Source of the DNA: Tessaracoccus sp. MC1679
GTDB taxonomy: Bacteria > Actinomycetota > Actinomycetes > Propionibacteriales > Propionibacteriaceae
DNA: 64,000 nt
Direction: 5' to 3'
NCBI RefSeq assembly: GCF_014164775.1
Contig: NZ_JACJGB010000009.1
Coordinates: forward strand, 62,001 to 126,000
Shown here: positions 8,800 to 17,252 of the stretch, piece after piece
Layout: each line of letters begins with the position of its first letter
Numbering within the stretch: the first letter of the stretch is position 1
Translations under genes and position numbers: made by a program
Notes under the pieces: generated by a model
The model's database searches: none
What the model was told of the DNA's origin: nothing
The model's input: the letters and a program-made list of their open reading frames with translations, nothing else

Positions 8800-8938
8800 G
8801 CGGGCACCGACTCCGGGTCCGACGGCGTTTCGTGCACGCCACCCGGCACCTCCGGACCAGCAGGACACACCGTCGCGACGGGGCCCCGGCGACCTATGCG
8901 GGCGCGGTCTCCAGGTCCGACGGCGTTTCGTGCACGCC
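8800..8938 (+). repeat. 41-57-41 bp repeat element, copy 2
   Basis: Two 41-bp direct repeats (8800-8840 and 8898-8938, 37 of 41 identical) flank a 57-bp middle. The left edge coincides with the truncation of the ABC ATPase gene, and the right edge with the point where the radical SAM reading frame leaves its family's sequence. The period is 98 bp. Confidence 0.8.
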
Positions 8939-10114
8939 AAGCAGACCCGCGGGCTGGTAGACGCAGGTGGGGTCCGAGGCGAGGGGGTCACCCAGCATGG
9001 CGTGAGCCCTCGCCCGCGACCCTCCGCAGATCCAGTTGAACTCGCACACCCCGCATTTGCCCGAATACGACGAGGGGTCCCGCAACGCCTTCATCATCGG
9101 CGCCTCGGCGTAGATTTCGCGGAAGCTCTGCTCCTTCACCGATCCGCAGCGGTGCGGCAGGAACCCCGACGGGTAGACGTCGCCGATGTGGTCCACGAAC
9201 GCGAAGCCGCGACCGCTGTTGACGCCGATCGGCGGACGCGGCGGCCGCCGCTCCAGGACCTCACCCAGCAGGGCGTCGGTCTCGGCAGTCAGCCAGGCAT
9301 GCAATTCTCCGCGGACCGGCAACGGCCGACCGGCCGCGCGGGCGTCGTCGCGCTGGATGGCGACGCGACGGTAGTTCGGCGCTTCCGTGACCTTCACCGC
9401 GATCCGGTCGGAGACGTCGTGCAGCCAGTGCAGCACGTCCTCCATCTCGTCCGGATCGAGCGGTTCGAGGTTGGATCCGCGACCCATCGGCACCAGGAAC
9501 AGCACGTACCACATGCCCGCGCCCATCTCCATGGTCCGCTTGAGCAGCTGAGGGAGCTCGCGCAGGTTGTTGCGGCAGATCGTGGTGTTCACCTGGAACC
9601 GGAAGCCGTGCTTCACCACCAGTTCGGCGGCCGCCATGGTGTCCTCGTAGGTGCCGTCGATGCCACGGAACGAGTCGTGGGTCTCAGCGGTGGCGCCGTC
9701 GAGGGACAGCGAGAAGGCCTTCACCCCGGCCTCGCGCACCGACGCCAGACGCTCGTCGGTGAGCAGCGGCGTGACCGACGGCGACAGTGCGATCGGCAAC
9801 CCGATGGAGGTGCCGTAGGCGATCAGCTCCTCCAGGTCTGCGCGCTCGAACGCGTCGCCGCCGGAGAGGATGACGATCGGCTTGGGGGTGCCGTAGGCGG
9901 CGAAATCGTCGAGGAGGGCCTTGCCCTGCTCGGTGGTGAGCTGCCGGGGGTCCGCCCGGGTGAAGGCATCAGCGCGGCAGTGCCGGCAGGCCAACTGACA
10001 GGCTCGGGTGACCTCCCAGACCAGCACGTGGGGGCGCTCCCCGGCGTCGTGGTGGAGCGTGCGGACCACGCCCTTGCGGGCCTCGTGGGGGGCGGTGCCT
10101 GGGTGCGGAGTCAC
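8894..10114 (-). CDS. radical SAM/SPASM protein with repeat-derived C-terminus
   Basis: A 406-residue radical SAM enzyme. CQLACRHC (about residue 39) is the Cys-x3-Cys-x2-Cys motif for the SAM-binding 4Fe-4S cluster, followed by ILSGGD. The C-terminus has a SPASM/twitch-type cysteine set: CGVCEFNWICGG and a later Asp-Pro-Thr-Cys. The general look is of the TIGR04053-like group related to heme-modifying enzymes such as AhbD/NirJ; the substrate is unknown. The last 15 residues, from GVHETPSD to the stop, are encoded by the repeat element, so the native C-terminus is lost or altered. The GTG at 10114 is chosen because TAGTAT ends seven bases upstream, a leaderless arrangement; the frame is open further but without support. 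Confidence 0.85.
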   Translation of the reverse strand: MTPHPGTAPHEARKGVVRTLHHDAGERPHVLVWEVTRACQLACRHCRADAFTRADPRQLTTEQGKALLDDFAAYGTPKPIVILSGGDAFERADLEELIAYGTSIGLPIALSPSVTPLLTDERLASVREAGVKAFSLSLDGATAETHDSFRGIDGTYEDTMAAAELVVKHGFRFQVNTTICRNNLRELPQLLKRTMEMGAGMWYVLFLVPMGRGSNLEPLDPDEMEDVLHWLHDVSDRIAVKVTEAPNYRRVAIQRDDARAAGRPLPVRGELHAWLTAETDALLGEVLERRPPRPPIGVNSGRGFAFVDHIGDVYPSGFLPHRCGSVKEQSFREIYAEAPMMKALRDPSSYSGKCGVCEFNWICGGSRARAHAMLGDPLASDPTCVYQPAGLLGVHETPSDLETAPA

Positions 10115-10121
10115 CGTCCGG

Positions 10122-10127
10122 ATACTA
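10122..10127 (-). promoter_or_regulatory. leaderless-type -10 element
   Basis: TAGTAT on the minus strand, seven bases before the GTG at 10114. No ribosome-binding site lies between. Confidence 0.6.
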
Positions 10128-10178
10128 CACAGCGTCGTTTCGGAGCCGACCCCCACCCTCGCCGTCGAAAGTGCATGG

Positions 10179-10192
10179 TGGGAGCGCTATCA
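10179..10192 (+). promoter_or_regulatory. possible LacI-family operator upstream of the sugar transporter
   Basis: TGGGAGCGCTATCA matches the left half and centre of TGGGAGCGCTCCCA, the operator type used by actinobacterial LacI-family sugar regulators such as CebR. The right half is degenerate. A TTGACA hexamer at 10234-10239 could be the -35 box of the operon, but the -10 region behind it (about 10257-10262) is poor. Confidence 0.4.
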
Positions 10193-10412
10193 GATCGTTA
10201 CAATTTCGCAACCATGTCAGGCCTCAGAATCGGTTGACAGCGCTGCGACTGCGCGACAGACTCAAGCGCAACGGAGAGACAGCGCCGTCCGAGATCCGGC
10301 CCACAAGACACCGTGTGCGGAGTTCGCCCAGCGCTCAGCGCTTCGTTCATACCCGCACAACCCCACGAGGCGGCGTCGGTCCGCTCGAAGTGAACGTTCA
10401 CAGGAGGAACGA

Positions 10413-11561
10413 ATGAAGATGAAGAAGTTCGTAACCGCAAGCGCAGGCCTGCTCATGGCCTTCGCCCTCACCGCGTGCGGTGGCGGCGGCGCCGGAACAG
10501 CCACCACGCCGGCCGCCTCGGGTGACGCCACGGCGTCCGCGAGCGCCCCCATGGAAGAGGGCGGCAGCGTCGGCGTGTCGATGCCCACCCAGACCTCCGA
10601 GCGTTGGATCGCCGACGGCGAGGCCGTCAAGTCCCAGCTCGAAGAGGCCGGCTTCGAAGTCGATCTCCAGTTCGCCAACGACGACATCCCCACCCAGGGC
10701 CAGCAGATCGACCAGATGATCACCCAGGGCGTCAAGGTCCTCATCATCGCCGCCATCGACGGCACCGCTCTGGCCCCGCAGCTGGAGAACGCCGCCGCCC
10801 AGGGCATCAAGATCATCTCCTACGACCGCCTGATCCGCGACAGCGCCAACGTCGACTTCTACGTCTCCTTCGACAACTTCAAGGTCGGCGTCGCCCAGGG
10901 CCAGGCCCTCATCGACGGCCTCAAGGCCCGCGGCGAAGGCCCGTTCAACATCGAGCTGTTCGCCGGCTCGCTTGATGACAACAACGCCTTCTTCTTCTTC
11001 GACGGCGCCATGAGCGTCATCCAGCCCGAGATCGACAACGGCACCATGGTGGTGGTCTCCGGTCAGACCGACATCGAGCAGGCTGCCACGCTTCGCTGGC
11101 AGCAGGAGACCGCGCAGAAGCGCATGGAGGACCTCCTCACCGCCAACTACCAGGGCGACACCAAGGTTGACGGCGTGCTGTCGGCCTACGACGGACTCTC
11201 CCGCGGCATCATCACCGCCCTGCAGAACAACGGCTACTCGGGCACCGTCGCCGACAGCTTCCCGATCGTCACAGGGCAGGACGCCGAGATCGCCTCCGTC
11301 AAGCTGATCCAGGACGGCATCCAGTCCTCGACCATCTTCAAGGACACCCGGCTTCTGGCCGAGCAGGCCGTCACAGCCGCCCAGGATCTCCTGGCCGGCA
11401 ACGAGCCCGAGGCGAACAACACCGAGGATTACGACAACGGCGTGAAGGTCGTTCCGTCCTACCTCCTCGATGTTGTGACCGTCACCAGCGAGAACATCAC
11501 CGAGGCGCTCGTCGATACCGGCTACTGGACCCAGGAGCAGATTGACGCAGGCGTTGCCTGA
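10413..11561 (+). CDS. chvE: sugar ABC transporter substrate-binding lipoprotein (ChvE type)
   Basis: A 382-residue periplasmic-binding-type protein with a lipoprotein signal: basic start MKMKK, hydrophobic stretch, and lipobox ending at Cys22 (LTACGG). A Gly/Ala/Ser/Thr-rich linker follows. The body matches ChvE-like multiple-sugar binding proteins (the MQTQ-like start SMPTQTSERW, IIAAIDGTALAPQL, QDAEIASVKLIQDG). It captures a monosaccharide outside the cell for the GguA/GguB transporter encoded next. The ATG at 10413 has AGGAGG five bases upstream. A hairpin separates it from gguA, a common way to make more binding protein than transporter. The sugar could be galactose, xylose or arabinose; the sequence does not decide. 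Confidence 0.93.
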   Translation: MKMKKFVTASAGLLMAFALTACGGGGAGTATTPAASGDATASASAPMEEGGSVGVSMPTQTSERWIADGEAVKSQLEEAGFEVDLQFANDDIPTQGQQIDQMITQGVKVLIIAAIDGTALAPQLENAAAQGIKIISYDRLIRDSANVDFYVSFDNFKVGVAQGQALIDGLKARGEGPFNIELFAGSLDDNNAFFFFDGAMSVIQPEIDNGTMVVVSGQTDIEQAATLRWQQETAQKRMEDLLTANYQGDTKVDGVLSAYDGLSRGIITALQNNGYSGTVADSFPIVTGQDAEIASVKLIQDGIQSSTIFKDTRLLAEQAVTAAQDLLAGNEPEANNTEDYDNGVKVVPSYLLDVVTVTSENITEALVDTGYWTQEQIDAGVA

Positions 11562-11576
11562 TCCAGGCACCCGCGG

Positions 11577-11603
11577 TGGCCCGGCCCTTCAGGGGCCGGG
11601 CCA
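11577..11603 (+). terminator. intra-operon hairpin between chvE and gguA
   Basis: An 11-bp perfect stem (TGGCCCGGCCC and its complement) with a five-base loop, 16 bases after the chvE stop and 33 before the gguA start. With no T-tract it probably acts as a partial terminator or as a 3' end stabiliser for chvE message. Confidence 0.75.
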
Positions 11604-11636
11604 TCGTCGCCCGTTGACAGCGAAGAAAGGCGACGC

Positions 11637-13175
11637 ATGAGCGACACACAGAACATCCTCGAGATGCGCAACATCACCAAGACCTTTCCTGGTGTCAAGG
11701 CCCTCTCGGACGTCACACTTGAGGTTGAGCGCGGCGAGATCCACACCATCTGCGGCGAGAACGGGGCCGGTAAGTCCACCCTCATGAAGGTGCTCTCCGG
11801 TGTGTACCCGCACGGCACCTACGAAGGCGACATCATCTTCGAGGGCAAGGAGTGCAAGTTCAACTCCATCAACGACTCGGAGCACGCGGGAATCGTCATC
11901 ATCCACCAGGAGCTCGCCCTGGTCCCGCTCCTGTCGATCGCCGAGAACATCTTCCTCGGCAACGAGCAGGTCGAGCGCGGGGTGATCGACTGGCACAAGA
12001 CCAACGCCGAGGCGGCGAAGTTGCTGGCCCGGGTGGGTCTGGACGAGAACCCCATGACGCCGATCAACCAGATCGGCGTCGGCAAGCAGCAGCTCGTGGA
12101 GATCGCCAAGGCGCTCTCCAAGCAGGTCAAGCTGCTCATCCTCGACGAGCCCACCGCCGCGCTCAATGACACCGATTCGGCGCACCTGTTGGACCTGCTC
12201 CGGCACCTCAAGGGGCAGGGGATCACGTCGATCATGATCTCCCACAAGCTCAACGAGATCACCGCCATCGCCGATGCCACCACGGTGATCCGCGACGGCA
12301 TGACCATCGAGACCCTCGACAGAGGCCCGGACATGACCCAGGAACGGATCATCAAGGACATGGTCGGCCGCGAGCTGGACAACCTCTTCCCCGATCACAC
12401 GCCCAACATCGGCGAGGAGATCATGCGGGTCGAGGACTGGACGGTCCTGCACCCCACCGTCGCCGGCCGGAAGGTCTCCGACAACGCCTCCTTCGACGTC
12501 CGCGCCGGGGAGATCGTCGGGATCGCCGGCCTCATGGGCGCGGGCCGCACCGAGCTGGCGATGAGCCTGTTCGGAGGGGCCTACGGCCGCAAGATCGGCG
12601 GGAAGCTCTTCCTCCACGGCAAGGAAGTCCAGCTCCATTCAGTGGCAGCAGCCATTGACGCCGGACTCGCCTACGCCACCGAGGACCGCAAGCGCTACGG
12701 CCTCAACCTGATCGACGACATCCGTCGCAACATCTCGGCCGCCTCGCTGGACAAGATCGCCTCCAACGGGGTGGTCAACTCCAACGAGGAGATCAAGAAC
12801 GCCGAGCGGTACCGCAAGGAGATGCGGATCAAGACCCCCACCGTGATGAACGTGGTGGGCCAGCTCTCCGGCGGAAACCAGCAGAAGGTTGTCCTCTCGA
12901 AGTGGATGATGACCTCCCCTGAGGTATTGATCCTCGACGAACCCACCCGCGGCATCGACGTCGGCGCCAAGTACGAGATCTACACCATCATCAACGCGCT
13001 CGCCGACGCCGGGAAGGCGGTGGTTGTGATCTCGTCGGAGCTCCCTGAGCTCCTCGGCATCTGTGACCGCATCTTCACGTTGGCCTTCGGACGCATCACA
13101 GGCCAACTCCCCCGCGGAGAGGCAACCCAGGAGAGCCTCATGAAGCTCATGACCAAAGAAAGGGAGGCCGCGTGA
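11637..13175 (+). CDS. gguA: sugar ABC transporter ATP-binding protein (two ABC domains)
   Basis: A 512-residue cytoplasmic ATPase with tandem ABC cassettes, as in GguA/MmsA/XylG. Domain 1 has an intact Walker A (GENGAGKST, about residues 38-46), a signature-like [15 protein letters not shown] and Walker [12 protein letters not shown]. Domain 2 has the degenerate P-loop GLMGAGRTE, which is normal for this family, the signature [14 protein letters not shown] and [14 protein letters not shown]. The ATG has AAAGG upstream. The stop codon overlaps the start of the permease gene, so the two are translationally coupled. Confidence 0.95.
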   Translation: MSDTQNILEMRNITKTFPGVKALSDVTLEVERGEIHTICGENGAGKSTLMKVLSGVYPHGTYEGDIIFEGKECKFNSINDSEHAGIVIIHQELALVPLLSIAENIFLGNEQVERGVIDWHKTNAEAAKLLARVGLDENPMTPINQIGVGKQQLVEIAKALSKQVKLLILDEPTAALNDTDSAHLLDLLRHLKGQGITSIMISHKLNEITAIADATTVIRDGMTIETLDRGPDMTQERIIKDMVGRELDNLFPDHTPNIGEEIMRVEDWTVLHPTVAGRKVSDNASFDVRAGEIVGIAGLMGAGRTELAMSLFGGAYGRKIGGKLFLHGKEVQLHSVAAAIDAGLAYATEDRKRYGLNLIDDIRRNISAASLDKIASNGVVNSNEEIKNAERYRKEMRIKTPTVMNVVGQLSGGNQQKVVLSKWMMTSPEVLILDEPTRGIDVGAKYEIYTIINALADAGKAVVVISSELPELLGICDRIFTLAFGRITGQLPRGEATQESLMKLMTKEREAA

Positions 13176-14350
13176 TGGCCACCGTCAAGGACCTTTTCTC
13201 CAAGAACCTCCGCCAGAGCGGCATCGTCATCGCGTTCGTGGCGATCGTGCTCCTGTTCACGGTGCTGACCGGCGGGACGCTGCTCAATCCCATCAACGTC
13301 AGCAACCTGATCCTCCAGTACTCCTACATCCTGATCCTGGCGATCGGCATGCTGTTCGTCATCGTCGTGGGCCACATCGACCTGTCGGTGGGTTCCGTGG
13401 TGGCACTGGTGGGCGCGGTCTCGGCAACGCTGATCATCAAGAACGGCATGCCGTGGTATGTCGGCGTCATCGCCGGCCTCATCGTCGGCCTCGCGATCGG
13501 CGCCTGGCACGGCTTCTGGGTGGCCTACGTGGGCATCCCGGGCTTCATCGTGACGCTGTCGGGCATGTTGCTGTTCCGTGGTATGACGTTCCTCGTGCTG
13601 GGCTCGGTCTCCCTGTCCCCGATGACCCCGGAGTACCAGCAGATCGCCAACGGCTTCCTCAACGGGCTGTTAGGCGGTAACGGCTTCGACCTGTTCACGT
13701 TGCTCATCGGCGTGTTCGCCATCGCCGGCTTCGCCTGGACCCAGTGGCGCAGCCGCAGCGCCCGCATCCGCTACGAGCAGGAGGTGGAGGGCATGCCGCT
13801 CTTCATCTTCAAGCTGGTCGCGGTGGCCGTCGTCGTGATGTTCTTCGCCTGGAAGCTTGCCACCGCGCGTGGCTTCCCGATCGTGCTGATCATCCTGGCC
13901 GTGCTGGTGCTGGTCTACTCGTTCCTTGCCAAGAACTCGATCTACGGCCGTCACGTCTACGCCATCGGCGGCAACATCAACGCCGCCCTGCTCTCCGGCG
14001 TCAAGGTCAAGCGCACCATCTTCTGGGTGTACGTGCACATGGGCCTCCTCACCGGCGTGGCCGGCGTGGTGTTCTCCTCACGCACCAACGGCGCCCAGCC
14101 GGGCGCAGGCAACATGTTCGAGCTCGACGCGATCGCGGCCTGCTTCATCGGTGGCGCTGCCGTCACCGGCGGCGTGGGGACCGTGATCGGCGCCATGATC
14201 GGTGGTCTGGTCATGGCCGTCATGAGCAACGGCATGCAGCTCATGGGCGTGCAGACGTCCATCCAGCAGATCGTCAAGGGTCTGGTGCTGCTGCTCGCGG
14301 TGGCGTTCGACATCTGGAACAAGCGTCGGGCCGCGGCCGCCAAGGCCTGA
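13175..14350 (+). CDS. gguB: sugar ABC transporter permease
   Basis: A 391-residue permease of the GguB/XylH/MmsB type with about ten membrane segments. The conserved GHIDLSVGSVVALVGA stretch is near residue 67 and the C-terminal GGAAVTGGVGTVIGAM stretch near 325. I chose the ATG at 13175, which overlaps the gguA stop as TGATG and has GGGAGG seven bases upstream; a GTG one codon earlier is possible. It completes a ChvE-GguA-GguB importer, ended by a 20-bp hairpin. Confidence 0.94.
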   Translation: MATVKDLFSKNLRQSGIVIAFVAIVLLFTVLTGGTLLNPINVSNLILQYSYILILAIGMLFVIVVGHIDLSVGSVVALVGAVSATLIIKNGMPWYVGVIAGLIVGLAIGAWHGFWVAYVGIPGFIVTLSGMLLFRGMTFLVLGSVSLSPMTPEYQQIANGFLNGLLGGNGFDLFTLLIGVFAIAGFAWTQWRSRSARIRYEQEVEGMPLFIFKLVAVAVVVMFFAWKLATARGFPIVLIILAVLVLVYSFLAKNSIYGRHVYAIGGNINAALLSGVKVKRTIFWVYVHMGLLTGVAGVVFSSRTNGAQPGAGNMFELDAIAACFIGGAAVTGGVGTVIGAMIGGLVMAVMSNGMQLMGVQTSIQQIVKGLVLLLAVAFDIWNKRRAAAAKA

Positions 14351-14360
14351 TCCGTCCGCA

Positions 14361-14409
14361 ACGCGACACGGCGCCCGGGAGCCCCCCACTCCCGGGCGCC
14401 GTGTCGCGT
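14361..14409 (+). terminator. strong hairpin terminator of the sugar transporter operon
   Basis: Arms 14361-14381 and 14389-14409 pair perfectly over 21 bp around a C-rich seven-base loop, ten bases after the gguB stop. The following bases are not T-rich. Confidence 0.85.
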
Positions 14410-14445
14410 CGCCACGGAAGACCCTACGAGTCGGAGCTCCCCCTA

Positions 14446-14545
14446 CCCGTTGGCTGAGGAGCCGCGGGTCGGCGACGAGGGCTTCCCCGTTGGCTGAGGT
14501 GCCGCGCAGTGGGCTGGAGCCCTCCCCGCTGGCTGAGGTGCCGCG
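14446..14545 (+). repeat. three tandem REP-like units
   Basis: The 21-mer CCCGTTGGCTGAGGTGCCGCG occurs at 14486 and, with one or two changes, at 14446 and 14525, giving a 39-40 bp period. The last unit continues into GAAGCGGCCTCGAAGCC, which can fold back on it. Units of this TTGGCTGAG...CCTCGAAGCC kind are common intergenic repeats in Propionibacteriales. Confidence 0.65.
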
Positions 14546-14638
14546 AAGCGGCCTCGAAGCCTAAGAAACGCGAGCCGACAAGCCAACTCGCCCGACGCGT
14601 CGAGGCCTCGACACCGTCGCCGACCCCACCGCAACCCC

Positions 14639-14664
14639 CAGAAAAACTTCTCGAAGAATTTCTG
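14639..14664 (+). promoter_or_regulatory. 26-base near-palindrome upstream of the DUF222 gene
   Basis: Ten of twelve base pairs match: CAGAAA/TTTCTG at the ends and CTTC/GAAG around the centre. It lies 27 bases before the start codon in an AT-richer patch, so an operator or promoter element is likely. It was identified by eye only. Confidence 0.45.
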
Positions 14665-14690
14665 CCCGGCGCCCCTGCTGGGAGCAGAAA

Positions 14691-16124
14691 ATGTCAGTGG
14701 TCGGTCATAGCGTGGAACCCATGAAGGACAAGGCGCGTGAGATCGCGGAGCAGTTGCGCTCCGCCGACGAACTGCGCCGCTTCGCCGAAGCCCAAACCCT
14801 GACCCTGCTGTGTGACCTCGCGGAACACTACGAGGTTGACTACGACCAGGTCGTTGAGGTCCTCGCCGAGCGCAGGGTCGTGGTCGGGGGCATCGGCACC
14901 CCGGCCGTCTCCGAATTCATCGGCCTCGAACTTGCCGGCCTGCTGCGCTGCCCACCCATTGTGGCTGCCGCCAAGCTCGCCGATGCTTTGAGCCTGAAGC
15001 ACCGCCATCCCTGCCTCTACGCGGCGGTGCAGGAGGGCAGGATCGAGGCGGCCAGGGCCTGCAAGGCCGCCGAGCTGTGCCGCGAGCTGCCCGTTGAGCC
15101 AGCAGACCAGGTCACCGACCGTTGGTTGGGTAGGCAGGACGGGTTGGGTTGGACGGCCGCGTTCACGCTGTTGAAGAAGATGATCATCGAGGCTGATCAG
15201 GCCCGCGCCGCGGAACGCGAACGGCGGCAGCGGGCCTCACGCGGGGTGCACGTGTGGGGGTTGCACGACGGGGTGATGAACCTCACCGGCCGCTTGGATG
15301 TGCTCGACGCCCGCTACCTCGACGCTGCCGTCGACCGGATCGCCGACCTGTTGGCTGTCGAGCAGCCCGACACATCGAAGACGATCCTGCGCGCCAAAGC
15401 CCTCGGAGTGCTGGCCAACCCGGCCTACGCCCTGGCGCTTCTCCAGCACGCGGCGCAGCCCGCCCTCCTCGACGGCCTGGCCGTCGCCCTCGACGCTGCC
15501 CCGGCCATCACCAGAGCCGATGCCCCGGGCACTACGGCAGCCGGCGCCGGCCCTGTGGGTCCTGCGCCTGTCGATGGTGGGCAGCGTCATGATCCGCACT
15601 GCCTCGGCGCGTTGTGTGGCACCATCACCACCCCACTGGCCAAGCTCCGCCCCAAGCTGGAGCTGGCCGTCCACATTCACGCCGACGCCCTCGGCGAGCT
15701 CACCGGCGCGGCCCGCATCGATCGGGCCGGGGACATCACCACCGCCCTGCTGGTCGAACTGCTCCCCGGGTTGGATGTCACGGTGCAGCCGGTGATCGAT
15801 CTGCCCGAGGTCCCCGCCGAAGACCACTACGCGCCATCGGCCGGGTTGAAGAAGGCGCTGCTGTTGAGCATGGATCACGAAATGTTCCCCTACTCCAAGC
15901 GGCGAGCCGACGGCCTGGACCTGGATCACACTCAGCCCTTCGCGTCCGGCTGTCGCGGGCAGACCCGGAGCGGGAACCTTGCCCCACTCAGCCGCCGAGT
16001 CCACCGCGCGAAAACGGCCCGCACCTGGCGCGCCGACCAACCCAGACCAAGCCAGCTCCACTGGTCCAGCCCCCTGGGCTACCGCTACGAAGTCACCCCC
16101 ACCGGCACCCGCATGCTTGTGTGA
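14691..16124 (+). CDS. DUF222 / HNH endonuclease domain protein (13E12-repeat family)
   Basis: A 477-residue protein with an N-terminal helical DUF222 region (about residues 10-260), a variable Ala/Pro-rich linker, and a C-terminal HNH domain. In the HNH part LDLDHTQPFASG (about residue 410) supplies the Asp-His pair and SGNLAPLSRRVHRAKT the Asn and the final His; the usual Cys-Arg-x-His-His is changed to Ser-Arg-Arg-Val-His. These proteins occur in many copies in actinobacteria and are associated with repeats; their role is not established. The ATG at 14691 has GGGAG six bases upstream; an ATG at 14721 is an alternative. REP-like units lie directly upstream. Confidence 0.85.
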   Translation: MSVVGHSVEPMKDKAREIAEQLRSADELRRFAEAQTLTLLCDLAEHYEVDYDQVVEVLAERRVVVGGIGTPAVSEFIGLELAGLLRCPPIVAAAKLADALSLKHRHPCLYAAVQEGRIEAARACKAAELCRELPVEPADQVTDRWLGRQDGLGWTAAFTLLKKMIIEADQARAAERERRQRASRGVHVWGLHDGVMNLTGRLDVLDARYLDAAVDRIADLLAVEQPDTSKTILRAKALGVLANPAYALALLQHAAQPALLDGLAVALDAAPAITRADAPGTTAAGAGPVGPAPVDGGQRHDPHCLGALCGTITTPLAKLRPKLELAVHIHADALGELTGAARIDRAGDITTALLVELLPGLDVTVQPVIDLPEVPAEDHYAPSAGLKKALLLSMDHEMFPYSKRRADGLDLDHTQPFASGCRGQTRSGNLAPLSRRVHRAKTARTWRADQPRPSQLHWSSPLGYRYEVTPTGTRMLV

Positions 16125-16262
16125 GCGGTCGCGTCGGAGGAGCGCTGCGGGAGGTGAGGCGACGGCGACGCCCCGAACGGGCTGCCCACTGGAACGTGTG
16201 ATCGGTGGGGCCCGCGATACCCCGTCGCCCATTAGGCTGGGGGCAAACGGAAGGGGCAGCCT

Positions 16263-17243
16263 GTGAAGGGCGTTGTCGTGTTCTCCGGGTCGGCCCACGC
16301 CGCGCTCGCCGACGAGATCTGCAGCCACCTGGGTCTTCGTCGTTCAGGCGTCAAGATCTCCCGTTTCAGCAACGACTGCCTGCAGGCGCAGCTGCTGGCC
16401 AACTGCCGCCAGCGCGACGTCTACATCGTGCAGCCGCTCGTGCCGCCCACGCAGGACCACCTGATGGAGCTCCTGCTGATGATCGACGCGGCCCGCGGCG
16501 CCTCGGCCGGCCAGATCACCGCCGTGATGCCGCACTACGCCTACGCGCGCTCGGACAAGAAGGACGCGTCGCGGATCTCGATCGGCGGGCGGCTGGTGGC
16601 AGACATGCTGTCCACGGCAGGGGTGGACCGGGTGCTCACCATGAACCTGCACGCGCCCCAGGTGCACGGCTTCTTCTCGGTTCCCGTGGATCACCTCACC
16701 GCACTGGGGGTGATCGCGGACCACTACCGGGATCGGGACCTGAGCAACACCGTCGTGGTCTCCCCGGATCTGGGGAACGCGAAGCAGGCCACGCTGCTGG
16801 CCCGCCTCCTCAACCTGCCGGTCGCGGCCGGGTCCAAGCAGCGCCTGGCGGACGACCGCGTGGTCATCGACGCCATCGTCGGCGACGTGGCGGGCAAGCG
16901 GGCCATCGTGCTGGACGACGAGATCGCCACCGGTGGCTCCATCGTCGAGATCGTCACCCGGCTGGGGGACTTCGGCTGCGAAGAGGTGTCTGTGGCGTGC
17001 ACCCACGGCCTGTTCGCGGGCCAGGCGGTGGAGAAGCTGCAGAACGTGTCGCGGATCGTGGAGGTGGTCTCCACCAACACCGTGCCCCCGCCCGAGAACT
17101 TCCCCGGCCTGACGGTGCTGAGCGTGGCGGGACTGTTCGCCGACGCCATCGACCGCATCCACAACGGCCGCTCGGTGAGCAAGCTGTTCAACGACGTGGA
17201 CCCGTCCTATGCACCGCCACCGCTGCCGGAAGGCCTCTTTTAG
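16263..17243 (+). CDS. prs: ribose-phosphate pyrophosphokinase
   Basis: A 326-residue PRPP synthetase, making 5-phosphoribosyl diphosphate from ribose 5-phosphate and ATP for nucleotide, His and Trp synthesis. Visible family features: FSNDCLQAQLL and QPLVPPTQDHLMELL in the N-terminal half, MPHYAYARSDKKD (flexible loop) near residue 92, MNLHAPQVHGFF near 128, and the PRPP-binding loop VLDDEIATGGSI near 217. The PRPP loop reads DDEIATGG rather than the common DDMIDTGG, placing it in a divergent actinobacterial branch; it may not be the only prs gene of the cell. The GTG start has AAGGGG upstream, with TAGGCT as a likely -10 box at 16232. Confidence 0.9.
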   Translation: MKGVVVFSGSAHAALADEICSHLGLRRSGVKISRFSNDCLQAQLLANCRQRDVYIVQPLVPPTQDHLMELLLMIDAARGASAGQITAVMPHYAYARSDKKDASRISIGGRLVADMLSTAGVDRVLTMNLHAPQVHGFFSVPVDHLTALGVIADHYRDRDLSNTVVVSPDLGNAKQATLLARLLNLPVAAGSKQRLADDRVVIDAIVGDVAGKRAIVLDDEIATGGSIVEIVTRLGDFGCEEVSVACTHGLFAGQAVEKLQNVSRIVEVVSTNTVPPPENFPGLTVLSVAGLFADAIDRIHNGRSVSKLFNDVDPSYAPPPLPEGLF

Positions 17244-17252
17244 CCCTCGTCG

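Noticed and set aside
7816-8938. CRISPR array
   Set aside because: The 41-bp repeats are separated by 57-bp middles that are themselves similar between the two copies, there are only two units per site, and no cas genes are present. This is a repeat element, not a spacer array.
8101-8991. Intact ABC ATPase gene starting at 8991
   Set aside because: The N-terminal 64 codons are translated repeat element and radical SAM gene sequence in another frame; the natural Walker A strand before Gly-Ser-Gly is missing.
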